Assembly (NCBI GenBank): GCA_040221475.1
Contig: JAVKEJ010000052.1
Coordinates: forward strand, 62,001 to 126,000
DNA from: WLXB01 sp040221475
GTDB taxonomy: Bacteria; Pseudomonadota; Alphaproteobacteria; Rhodospirillales; Rhodospirillaceae
Length of the DNA: 64,000 bases
Direction of reading: 5' to 3'
The notes under the pieces were generated by a model. It was given only the letters and a program-made list of their open reading frames with translations. It was not told the DNA's origin and searched no databases. Of the stretch, positions 52,816 through 60,449 are shown one piece after another. Made by a program: the position numbers and the translations under genes. The first letter of the stretch is position 1, and each line of letters begins with the position of its first letter.

Positions 52816-52838
52816 ACCCTCGGGATAAACCCGAGGGT
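52816..52838. repeat. REP-like palindrome A
   Basis: ACCCTCGGG-ATAAA-CCCGAGGGT is a perfect 9-bp inverted repeat inside an intergenic region, preceded by CTGG and followed by GACA. Elements of this form (CTGGACCCTCGG...) are common multi-copy extragenic palindromes in alphaproteobacteria. Confidence 0.75.
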
Positions 52839-52878
52839 GACAAATCGAGTTATATTTTGCGCCTTTGTTTTACCCCAT

Positions 52879-52974
52879 CCTGTCATGCTCGGATTTAGTC
52901 CGAGCATCCAGGGCAATAATCACGGTCCTGTCATGCTCGGATTTAGTCCGAGCATCGAGGGCAATAATCACGGT
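52879..52974. repeat. Two tandem 48-bp units with REP-like palindrome B
   Basis: Two contiguous 48-base units differ at one base. Each has ATGCTCGGA-TTTAG-TCCGAGCAT (9-bp perfect stem) flanked by CCTGTC and a GGGCAATAATCACGGT tail. They probably arose by duplication of one extragenic palindrome plus flank. Confidence 0.85.
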
Positions 52975-53046
52975 GTGGATTTTAACCGCGCGGACTTGTT
53001 GTTTTTAGAGGGGCGCAAAAAGGAACTCGCGCGGACTCGGCGCACG

Positions 53047-53080
53047 AAAAAAGGCGTCTCCTTTCGGAAACGCCTCTTTT
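53047..53080. terminator. Bidirectional terminator downstream of second flaF
   Basis: GGCGTCTCC-TTTC-GGAAACGCC (one mismatch) is flanked by six A on the left and a T-rich TCTTTT on the right. It terminates the minus-strand flaF-like gene and can act on the plus strand. Confidence 0.8.
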
Positions 53081-53154
53081 GAGGTTCGCGGACCTGGGCG
53101 TTAGACCAAGCGCTCCCGGGGGAGGGCGGGCCGTTCGCCGCTCAACGAGCGATG

Positions 53155-53505
53155 TTAGCTCGCCTTGCTTTCCAACAAACCTTCAGCGATCTGAAGGTTG
53201 GTGTTGGCCAGGGCTTCAAGGGTTTTGTCGTTTGAGCCGTCTTGCATTTCAAATGTCTTTTGCGCGACGAAGTGGCTCAAGCGGCTCAGATTGGCTTTGA
53301 CCTCTGTCGGCAGCGGATTTCCATCACGCTCGACCAGGGTGCGAATTCCGACCCAAAGTTGCAGGTTCTTATCGAGAGCGGCGGCCAGGCGACGCTCGTC
53401 TTTGGTTTCCTGCGCTTGGGAGATCTCAAGAGCGGCCTGGGTCAGGGCGAAGGCGTCCTCTTCAAGCATGCTCATTTCAGTTTTGATATTCGACATAAAT
53501 GTCAT
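53155..53505 (-). CDS. flaF: Second FlaF-like protein
   Basis: A 116-aa FlaF paralogue away from the flagellin cluster. It aligns with the protein at 34835: AFALTQAALEISQAQETKDE against its N-terminus, then NLQLWVGIRTLVERDGNPLP, TEVKANLSRLSHFVAQKTFE. The Ala-rich tail of the first copy is missing. The ATG at 53505 is chosen because GGGGA lies 8 bases upstream; 53496 is an alternative. It is monocistronic, bounded by a terminator and a 370-base upstream region. It may act on a different flagellin or in a different growth state. Confidence 0.8.
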   Translation of the reverse strand: MTFMSNIKTEMSMLEEDAFALTQAALEISQAQETKDERRLAAALDKNLQLWVGIRTLVERDGNPLPTEVKANLSRLSHFVAQKTFEMQDGSNDKTLEALANTNLQIAEGLLESKAS

Positions 53506-53874
53506 CCGTTTTCCCCTATACAAGGATCGTTGATCACAGGCCCGCGGCCTTTTAACTCTTCTAACGTCACCATTTATGCCCCCGGAGTGTTAACAAATGG
53601 TTTTAGTGGCGCGGGAATCGTTTCACGCGAGAGAAAAGCGCCAAAAAACAGACGTAAATTCCCATTAAATCAATTTAAAACAATGGGTTAGATGTTTTTA
53701 TTTCGAGTCACGCCAAAGTTGAAATAAATGTGAAACCGGGGCAAAAATCGTTAAATCTGGGCCTGAAAAGACGTTACTTGCGGGGACTCGGAGGGCCTGA
53801 GACGCCTCAAAACAGACCCTGAAAGCGTCGGAGTCGCTCGGGGTGAGTCGCCTATATGAGACGCTGAAGGGGTC
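53506..53874. other. Gene-free region upstream of second flaF
   Basis: About 370 bases between the aminotransferase stop and the flaF-like start. It contains a TTAA-N6-TTAA (near 53663-53676) within a CCCATT / AATGGG inverted repeat, one base short of a CtrA-type spacing, and partial repeats of GAGACGC / GCGTC near 53800-53870. No sigma-54 element or gene was seen. Confidence 0.5.
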
Positions 53875-55044
53875 TCAGGTATTCCCGAGATAGTCTCCAA
53901 TCCGGCGCACGGCTTCTTCGATATTCTCCAAGGATGCCGCGTAAGAAAAGCGGATGAAGTCTTGCCCATGAATCCCGAAGCTGGAGCCGGGCACGGTGGC
54001 CACGCCGGTGTTCTCCAAAATCTCGGCCTGGAGTACTTTGCCCGTACGGCCGGTGCCTGCAATGTTGGGGAACACATAAAACGCGCCCCCGGGCGAGATG
54101 CACTCAAAACCGGGAAGTGCGTTGAGCAGCGGCACAATGGCACGGCGGCGTTTATCAAATGCGGTCATCATGGTTGCCACGCTGTCTTGCGGTCCGGTCA
54201 ATGCCGCAATGCCGGCAAACTGGGTGGGCGCGTTGACGCAGGAATGGTTGTTGACCGCCAAGCGTGTGACCTTCTCAATCAATGTGTCGGGCCACACCGA
54301 GAAGCCCAGACGCCAGCCGGTCATGGCGTAGGTTTTGGACCAGCCATCCAGCACGATGAGTCGGTCACGGATCTCTGGTTTGTTCAGAAAGCTGACGTGG
54401 CTGCGTCCATCATACAGCATGTGGCTGTAAATTTCGTCAGACATAATGGCGATGTCGGGCCAAGCCGCCAGTCCCGCCACCAAATTGTCCACTTCGCTTT
54501 GCGGCGTTACACCGCCCGTGGGGTTGCCCGGCGAGTTGACGATGATCAGGCTGGTGCGGTCGGTGATGTTCGCCAGCACTTCGTTGGCGGAAAAGGCAAA
54601 GTCGTTGTCCATGCGTAAGGGAATGGGCACCGGTGTGGCCCCTGTAAATTCGATCATCGAGCGATAGATGGGAAACCCGGGATCGGGGTACATGATCTCG
54701 CGGCCTGGCGCGCCAAACATGAGAATGGCGAAAAACATGGTCGGCTTGCCGCCCGGCATGATCATCACGTTGTCCGGGTTGACCTCTGCGCCATGGCGTT
54801 TGTGCAGGTCTGCCGCCACGGCTTCCCGCAACGGCAGAATACCATTGGCGGGGGTGTAACCGTGGTGGCCGTCGCGCAGAGCCTTAACCGCCGCTTCAAC
54901 AATATGCTCCGGTGTTTTGAAGTCTGGTTGGCCGATGCCGAGGTTGATGATGTCCTTGCCCGCACGGGCCAGGTGCTCGACCCGGGCCAATACTTCAAAG
55001 GCGGTCTCGGTGCCCAGGCGGCTCATATTGTCGACAAGGTTCAT
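53875..55044 (-). CDS. PLP-dependent aminotransferase (class I/II)
   Basis: A 389-aa fold-type I aminotransferase of the aspartate/aromatic subgroup. Marks: GIGQPDFKTPEHIVEAA, HHGYTPANGILPLREAVA, the PLP pocket NSPGNPTGGV and SDEIYSHMLYDG, and the lysine segment VLDGWSKTYAMTGWRLGFSV. The C-terminal GIHGQDFIRFSYAASLENIE holds the substrate-binding Arg. The ATG at 55044 is preferred since GGGGGAG lies 6 bases upstream. Amino-acid specificity cannot be told. It is divergent from the Rhs array. Confidence 0.88.
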   Translation of the reverse strand: MNLVDNMSRLGTETAFEVLARVEHLARAGKDIINLGIGQPDFKTPEHIVEAAVKALRDGHHGYTPANGILPLREAVAADLHKRHGAEVNPDNVMIMPGGKPTMFFAILMFGAPGREIMYPDPGFPIYRSMIEFTGATPVPIPLRMDNDFAFSANEVLANITDRTSLIIVNSPGNPTGGVTPQSEVDNLVAGLAAWPDIAIMSDEIYSHMLYDGRSHVSFLNKPEIRDRLIVLDGWSKTYAMTGWRLGFSVWPDTLIEKVTRLAVNNHSCVNAPTQFAGIAALTGPQDSVATMMTAFDKRRRAIVPLLNALPGFECISPGGAFYVFPNIAGTGRTGKVLQAEILENTGVATVPGSSFGIHGQDFIRFSYAASLENIEEAVRRIGDYLGNT

Positions 55045-55144
55045 GCTGCGCTCCCCCATTGTGTTTCAGCCTTGAGGCACGGTCATAGCAAAAAAGCGGG
55101 CGAGGCGCATGGTTTCGTTCCTTGCATAATCAACCCGCAAGAAC

Positions 55145-56299
55145 TTGATCGAGACCTCCCCGGGTGAAACGCACGATGCCGAAAACCGTCTCATCACCGC
55201 GACCAACGGGTTGGTCACGGCTAATTATGTGTACGGCCCGTTAGATCGGCGTATCTCAAAAACAGTCACGACCTCCGGCGGCAACCCGGTTGAAACCCGC
55301 TATCTCTATGCGGGCAGTGATGTCATTGCAGAGTTCACGGGTGGTGGCACGCTGTTGCGTCAATATGTCCATGGCCCGCAGGTGGATGAGCCGGTGGTGA
55401 TGCTCGATCCCACCCAGCCCGTGACCGATGAACAGGTCCAATACTATCACGCGGATCATGCGGGTACCGTGGTGGCCACGTCAGACAATGTTGGCAACTT
55501 GGCCGAGACGTACTCTTACTCGTCCTTTGGTGAGGTCGGCATAGAGGGGGTAGAGGGAAACCCTTACCGCTTTACGGGTCGACGGTTAGATCCTGAAACC
55601 GGCCTCTACTTCTATCGCGCACGCTATTACAACGCGGCGCTTGGCCGCTTCTTGCAGGTCGATCCCATCGGCTATCAAGATAGCATGGGGCTGTATCAAT
55701 ATGCCCTGAACGATCCGCTGACATATAAAGATCCAGGGGGCACCAATGGGTGTCTCATGGATGCTTGCGCAAACGCTCTTAATAATGGAAACGCGGAAGC
55801 GGCTCTGGGTCTTGTAGCAGATTTTACTCCGGTGGTTGGTGATGCCAAAGGCGTCGTTGAGGCGATAGCAGATCCTTCCGCAATAAACATTTTAGCTGCA
55901 GGCGTGGGGCTTATTCCAGTAGTTGGAGACGTGGCAGGAAAAGCGTTAAAAGGCATCGCAAACAACGTTCCTGAGACGTTTGCCAGAGTGGTGCCAGATA
56001 ATATTCAGCCAAGCTCGCTTGGACCGCCTGGAGCTGACGATGTGTTTGTAACTGATGCGAGATCTCTTGATGGCCTTGACGCAGCAGGAATTCAACAGAC
56101 TCTAACAATCGCCCCCAGTCCAACGGGTGGTTATAGTATAATTGAGTTTCCATCTGCAGGTGTTGAGGGCGTTGCGTCACCGATAAATCGTACCAATCCT
56201 GGATTTACTGGAGGCGGAACTACAGCTGGCGGTGCCCCAGAATTTGTAATGCCAAACGGACCTATTCCAAGCAACGCAACCATAAGGCAGGTAAAATGA
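55145..56299 (+). pseudogene. Truncated Rhs core with polymorphic toxin tip 1
   Basis: A 5'-truncated Rhs protein. Only the last part of the Rhs core remains: DRRISKTVTTSGGNPVETRY, YYHADHAGTVVATSDNVGNL and the core-end RLDPETGLYFYRARYYNAAL, GRFLQVDPIGYQDSMGLYQY. After DPLTYKDPGG the tip changes (about 200-384): a hydrophobic pretoxin-like segment (LVADFTPVVGDAKGVVEAIA, GVGLIPVVGDVAGKALKGI), then a Gly/Thr/Asn-rich domain ending RTNPGFTGGGTTAGGAPEFV. The open frame starts only with a TTG inside core sequence, so it is a displaced cassette that may be silent. Its stop overlaps the ATG of an Imm27-like gene. Confidence 0.75.
55175..55718 (+). repeat. Rhs core direct repeat, copy 1
   Basis: A 544-base segment of Rhs core repeated without indels at 57499-58042 and highly similar at the nucleotide level. 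A shorter third copy lies at 59116-59277. These repeats would support recombination between cassettes. Confidence 0.85.
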
Positions 56300-56583
56300 A
56301 GGCAAATTCACTTAAAGGTAAAACTGAATTAGTAGGTCAATGGCTTAGGTTGAATGATGGCCGCGTCGAGGGAGATGAGACTTGTGGGCTGATAAGAGAG
56401 CTGGTTTTGTCGGTTTTTAAGAAAGTCGCAAATTCTGAAGATGGCTGGGATGTGTTGTATTTAGATCCAAGAGACGGTCGGTACTGGGAGATGGTTTTTC
56501 CTCAGGGAGAAGGGCATGGTGGGGGCCCGCCATCGCTGATGAACTTGTCCAAAGATGAAGCCATAAAGAAGTACAATATCTAA
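56296..56583 (+). CDS. Imm27-like immunity protein
   Basis: A 95-aa protein whose ATG overlaps the preceding toxin stop (ATGA), the standard toxin/immunity coupling. The segment SEDGWDVLYLDPRDGRYWEM and QGEGHGGGPPSLMNLSKDEA with a KKYNI ending fits the Imm27 family of polymorphic toxin immunity proteins. It is acidic and cytoplasmic. It presumably neutralises tip 1. Confidence 0.75.
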   Translation: MKANSLKGKTELVGQWLRLNDGRVEGDETCGLIRELVLSVFKKVANSEDGWDVLYLDPRDGRYWEMVFPQGEGHGGGPPSLMNLSKDEAIKKYNI

Positions 56584-56673
56584 ATTTCTGTATGCGCGTT
56601 GTTTTTTATACTTACCCCCATGCGATGCAAATTCTGTGCTTGGTCGGTTAATTGCTCACTCTCCAATCCCAAC

Positions 56674-58602
56674 ATGCCCGACGGCTCTGACTATGAAGCC
56701 TATGAGCATGATGAGAATGGCAATGTCGTTTGGCGACGTACCCGGGCTGGTGATTGGATTGGTAAAACCTTTGATGCCCTGAACCGCGAAACGGCAAAAC
56801 AGGTGGCGTTGGGTTCTAAGGCGGGAACGGTTCAGCGTTCCATCACCACCCAGTACGATAAAGCGGGCCGGATCGAGAATGCCTCCACTGGCATTGCAAC
56901 AGTGGCCTATCACTTTGATACAGCACGCCGGGTCATACAAGAGGATCAAACCTACGCTGGCCTCACCCGCGCGGCAGGCTATGGTTTGGATGCCAACTCT
57001 AATATCTCCGTCATTCAATGGGCGGGGGGCTCAAACCTACGCGTGATCTTCGAGCATGATGCCCTCAATCGTATGTCTGAAATCTGTGAGGCTGATACGC
57101 CAGCTGAGCAGACGGCGATTGTCTGCACCGATCCGGACTCTTACGTAACCTATCTTTACGATGGTCTCAGTCGTCGCACCACCGCCACTTTCGGCAACGG
57201 GCGGGTAAAGGTCTACGACTACGAGAATGATTCCGCCCTCAAGTCCATCACTCATCAGAGCTTGATTGAAACGTCCCCTGGTGAATCGCATGACGCCGTG
57301 TGGGCCTTCAATTACACACCGGCCAATCAGGTCTCGTCGAAGTCCCTGCCATTGGATTTCCTCTACAGAACTGCCAGCGCGGTGAATGATGACTATGTTG
57401 TTAACGGGCTCAACCAATACACCGCGGTTAAAGGTCAGGCCGTCACCTACGATGCCAATGGCAATCTCACGACCTCAGGCATCTGGACGTATACCTACGA
57501 TGCCGAAAACCGTCTCATCACGGCCACCAACGGGCTGATCACTGCCAATTATGTGTACGGGCCTCTAGACCGGCGCATTGCTAAAACCGTCACCACGTCT
57601 GGCGGTAATCCGGTTGAAACCCGCTATCTTTATGCGGGCAGTGATGTCATTGCAGAGTTCACGGGTGGTGGCACGCTGTTGCGTCAATATGTCCATGGCC
57701 CGCAGGTGGATGAGCCGGTGGTGATGCTCGATCCCACCCAGCCCGTGGCCGATGAACAGGTGCAGTATTATCATGCCGACCATGCGGGCACCGTCGTTGC
57801 CACGTCAGACAATGTTGGCAACTTGGCCGAGACGTACTCTTACTCGTCCTTTGGCGAAGTTGGCATAGAGGGCGTAGAAGGCAACCCTTACCGCTTCACG
57901 GGCAGACGGCTGGACCCGGAAACCGGTCTCTATTTCTATCGTGCGCGCTATTACAACGCGGCCCTCGGTCGCTTTATGCAGACCGACCCCATCGGTTATG
58001 AAGATAGCATGGGGCTGTACCAATATGCGCTATGGGATCCGATAAATAAGAAGGACTTCAACGGTCGTGAAGTCGTACTTGCGACGCATTCAGTTTTGAA
58101 TGTCGCCAACCACGCAAAAATTATTATCATCCCGGAAAATCAGTCGAAATATTCCGGAGACAGTAGATTCTCTAACGTACTTACTGATGGAAGACACTTT
58201 GCAACGTTGGGGGCCGGACCTGAAAACAGAACGCTGTTGAACCTCGGCGGGACGCTTGTAAGTGACCACAACCGACCGCGTGACGTCAGTGAAACTAATA
58301 CGTCTAGTACCACTCTTACGCATCCGGACATAGCGTCGGGCAAGGCCACTGAGGATCAGGTAATTGGCCGATTGTTTGGTGCTGACGCGAGCTATAAGGA
58401 CAACGTAAATTACGATTTGAAGCCGAGTGCGGGGGATGACGGGTTCAATTCGAATAGCTATGCGGCGGGACTTTTGGGTGTCACAGGCTTCGGTAATGTA
58501 CCTAGTCCACCGAATGCGCCTGGCTTTGATAAACCGTTACCGGCTGAACAATTTGCGTGCCCAAAGAGCTTCGAAGGGCCTGACGGGCAAAAGACATGCT
58601 GA
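56674..58602 (+). CDS. Truncated Rhs core with polymorphic toxin tip 2
   Basis: About 642 aa from the first in-frame Met of recognisable Rhs sequence (an earlier TTG at 56599 only opens the frame). YD-type repeats fill about 1-300 (YEHDENGNVVWRRTRAGDWI, TYDAENRLITATNG), the core end matches copy 1 (RLDPETGLYFYRARYYNAAL, GRFMQTDPIGYEDSMGLYQY), then after DPINKKDFNG a different tip of about 175 residues begins. The tip has VANHAKIIIIPENQSKYSGD, FATLGAGPENRTLL and GFNSNSYAAGLLGVTGFG, with His and Asn/Ser-rich motifs that suggest a hydrolase; I cannot name the family. No N-terminal export or PAAR region is present. The stop overlaps the next ATG. Confidence 0.75.
   Translation: MPDGSDYEAYEHDENGNVVWRRTRAGDWIGKTFDALNRETAKQVALGSKAGTVQRSITTQYDKAGRIENASTGIATVAYHFDTARRVIQEDQTYAGLTRAAGYGLDANSNISVIQWAGGSNLRVIFEHDALNRMSEICEADTPAEQTAIVCTDPDSYVTYLYDGLSRRTTATFGNGRVKVYDYENDSALKSITHQSLIETSPGESHDAVWAFNYTPANQVSSKSLPLDFLYRTASAVNDDYVVNGLNQYTAVKGQAVTYDANGNLTTSGIWTYTYDAENRLITATNGLITANYVYGPLDRRIAKTVTTSGGNPVETRYLYAGSDVIAEFTGGGTLLRQYVHGPQVDEPVVMLDPTQPVADEQVQYYHADHAGTVVATSDNVGNLAETYSYSSFGEVGIEGVEGNPYRFTGRRLDPETGLYFYRARYYNAALGRFMQTDPIGYEDSMGLYQYALWDPINKKDFNGREVVLATHSVLNVANHAKIIIIPENQSKYSGDSRFSNVLTDGRHFATLGAGPENRTLLNLGGTLVSDHNRPRDVSETNTSSTTLTHPDIASGKATEDQVIGRLFGADASYKDNVNYDLKPSAGDDGFNSNSYAAGLLGVTGFGNVPSPPNAPGFDKPLPAEQFACPKSFEGPDGQKTC
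57499..58042 (+). repeat. Rhs core direct repeat, copy 2
   Basis: Same length as copy 1 at 55175 and nearly identical through the GTGATGCTCGATCCCACCC stretch. Relative to this copy, copy 1 has lost 207 bases just upstream. Confidence 0.85.
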
Positions 58603-58898
58603 CGCAATCGAATGGGCTGGGGGCCTTTCGGCAGGTCTTAATCAGTGTGATAATTGGCTGCCTAGCCTTCGCAGTTGCGATTGCTCTGCTGTCGGTTCTG
58701 GAGCTTTACGTCGATCAGTTCCGGCTGACGAAATACAATTTGTACTTCGTCGTTATCGCGGTTTTTAGTATTATCTCTGCGCTTCTTGTGAGGGGACGGA
58801 ACTACTCTCTTAAGGCCATATCCTTCGTCGTGACCGGCGCTATCAACTACTGGATCGGGCTGTATATCTACGTCTTTGTCACTGGGAATGGTCCTTAG
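58596..58898 (+). CDS. Putative membrane immunity protein for Rhs tip 2
   Basis: A 100-aa integral membrane protein with three hydrophobic segments (about 15-37, VLISVIIGCLAFAVAIALLS; 45-65, YNLYFVVIAVFSIISALLV; 75-96, VVTGAINYWIGLYIYVFV). Its ATG overlaps the stop of the tip 2 toxin (ATGCTGA), as in toxin/immunity pairs. No family recognised. A membrane immunity protein usually implies a toxin acting in the periplasm or membrane. It is small enough to have been missed by annotation. Confidence 0.65.
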   Translation: MLTQSNGLGAFRQVLISVIIGCLAFAVAIALLSVLELYVDQFRLTKYNLYFVVIAVFSIISALLVRGRNYSLKAISFVVTGAINYWIGLYIYVFVTGNGP

Positions 58899-58902
58899 AG
58901 TG

Positions 58903-59314
58903 GGGGGCAGGACGCGCCTCAGGCGGTTCTACGCCTACGCCGATCAGTCTAAACTTCTATCAATATTTGCATAGCGATCCGATCAACAATGTAGACCCTA
59001 GTGGTACTATCTGCGTTCCATGCGTCGGTGCGGCATTGGGCGGTGGCTTTGAAATTGTTCTTCAATTTTCCAGCGGTGAAGCGAATAGTGTGGGTGATCT
59101 TTTCAAAGGAAGTGCAGAAAATTGTCTCGTCACCGCGACTAAAGGCCTCCTCATCGCCAAATATGTCTATGGCCCACTCGACCGGCGCATTGCTAAAACC
59201 GTCACCACATCGGGCGGCAACCCGGTTGAAACCCGCTATCTTTATGCGGGCAGTGATGTCATTTCAGAGTTTACGGGCATGGGCTTTTTTCGTTTGCCTA
59301 ACTCATCCAAATAA
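58903..59314 (+). pseudogene. Chimeric Rhs remnant (tip 3 fused to core fragment)
   Basis: A broken cassette. It begins in frame with NFYQYLHSDPINNVDPSGTI, the end of a third, unrelated Rhs core, and about 45 residues of its tip (VGAALGGGFEIVLQFSSGEA). It then joins core sequence of the array (ENCLVTATKGLLIAKYVYGP to YLYAGSDVISEFTG) and stops in unrelated sequence. The join lies at a GCAGAAAA / GCCGAAAA homology shared with the core repeats, which points to recombination between cassettes. Not expected to encode a functional protein. Confidence 0.7.
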
Positions 59315-59642
59315 ACTGTTTTGAAATTTTTGCGTCGGCTCGAACCGAGGCGGGAGACCCAGAAAATAAATTCTTAAACCGAGACGAGAGTTCCAGAGAG
59401 CAAAAAAAGACCGGTGGGGACAAGCCCCACCGGTGAGTTTGCTTCTGCGCCGTAACAGGCCATGACAGTTGTTACGGCAGGTGTGATCGTTCGGAGTCGT
59501 CAAGACCTAAAATCTGTCAGAGAGGACCGATCTGCATCACACCGGAAGGATCTCGGTGCGTGCCTGGGGGGCGACGGACGCGGAACATTCTGTTCGCGCT
59601 GATAAAACCGTCGCCGCACCCCGGCGTGTTAACAGGGACGTG
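59315..59642. other. Gap between Rhs remnant and flgH
   Basis: About 330 bases without a gene. The left part is unassigned AT-rich sequence after the Rhs remnant. A strong terminator for the flgF-flgG-flgA-flgH operon lies at 59402-59434. The remainder up to the flgH stop shows nothing recognisable. Confidence 0.6.
59402..59434 (-). terminator. Intrinsic terminator of the flgF-flgG-flgA-flgH operon
   Basis: A 10-bp perfect stem ACCGGTGGGG / CCCCACCGGT with a 5-base loop is followed on the minus strand by seven T. It stands about 210 bases past the flgH stop. Confidence 0.88.
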
Positions 59643-60395
59643 TTAGAACGGAAACACGATGTCGAAGATCTGTTGTCCGTAGCGAGGTTGCTGGACATCA
59701 GACAAGCTGCCACGTCCACCGTAGGAGATGCGCGCTTCGGCGATCTTGTCCCAGGTGATTGTGTTGGTGGAGCCTACATCCTCAGGCCGGATGACACCGG
59801 CCACGGTCAGCTCACGCAGTTCGTCGTTCACCCGGACCTCCTGGCGTCCAGCGATGGCCAGATTGCCGTTGGGCAAAATCTGCAGCACGACCGCAGCCAG
59901 ACGAATGTTGATGCTTTCATCCCGTGCGATGTTGCCAGAGCCGCGATAGTTGCTGCCGCTGCTGATATCCAATGCTGGGGTCTGGTTGCTGCCGGGCAGA
60001 ATGCGGTTCTGGGCGTTGAACAGGTTGCCCACACTCAGGGTCTCAGAGACATTGTCTCTGGTCCGCTGGGACTCATTGTTCAGGGTGGCGCTTTCGTTCT
60101 GGATGTTGACGATGACCGTCAGAACATCACCGATATCGCTGGCGCGCTGATCCTTGAAGAAGGCGCGTGCGCCGGGACGCCACAGCGAGTTGGCATTCGG
60201 GGCCAGCACCTGCGGTGTCGGCATCGGCATGCTGACGGGGCGATAATTGTTGTCTGTTGTCGGGTTGACGACAGGGGTCATGGCGGGTGGCTGTCCCACA
60301 CGGGAGAGCCGTTCCATGTTGCTGCATCCTGACAGCGCGGTTGCGCTGATGAGAAGCGCAGCGAGTGTTTTAAGTGTTGAGCGAGGGACGTTCAT
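59643..60395 (-). CDS. flgH: Flagellar L-ring lipoprotein FlgH
   Basis: Outer-membrane L-ring subunit. A lipoprotein signal ends in LSGC with acylated Cys24. The mature part shows SLWRPGARAFFKDQRASDIG, DVLTVIVNIQNES and the family end GRGSLSDVQQPRYGQQIFDI. The 250-aa length is typical. It is last in flgF-flgG-flgA-flgH and separated from flgA by 54 bases. Confidence 0.96.
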   Translation of the reverse strand: MNVPRSTLKTLAALLISATALSGCSNMERLSRVGQPPAMTPVVNPTTDNNYRPVSMPMPTPQVLAPNANSLWRPGARAFFKDQRASDIGDVLTVIVNIQNESATLNNESQRTRDNVSETLSVGNLFNAQNRILPGSNQTPALDISSGSNYRGSGNIARDESINIRLAAVVLQILPNGNLAIAGRQEVRVNDELRELTVAGVIRPEDVGSTNTITWDKIAEARISYGGRGSLSDVQQPRYGQQIFDIVFPF

Positions 60396-60449
60396 GGCCT
60401 TTGTCCTTTTTTGTCTTAGTTTTAATTACTGCGTTGCGATTGACAGGCG

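Larger units (their letters stand above)
52604..53154. other. Gene-free region with dispersed palindromes and repeats
   Basis: About 550 bases hold no convincing gene. They carry a perfect palindrome (52816-52838), a 48-bp tandem duplication each containing a palindrome (52879-52974), a copy of the GCGCGGACYCGGCGCA element (near 53029) and a bidirectional terminator (53047-53080). An open frame running through it (52681-53082) has no homology-like features and is a repeat artefact. Confidence 0.7.

Noticed and set aside
52681..53082. 133-aa open frame on the plus strand
   Set aside because: It runs through the REP-like palindromes and tandem repeats, has repeated peptide segments as a result and no Shine-Dalgarno sequence.
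59556..60332. 258-aa open frame on the plus strand
   Set aside because: It is antisense to flgH, whose lipobox and family motifs are clear; the opposite frame has no recognisable features.
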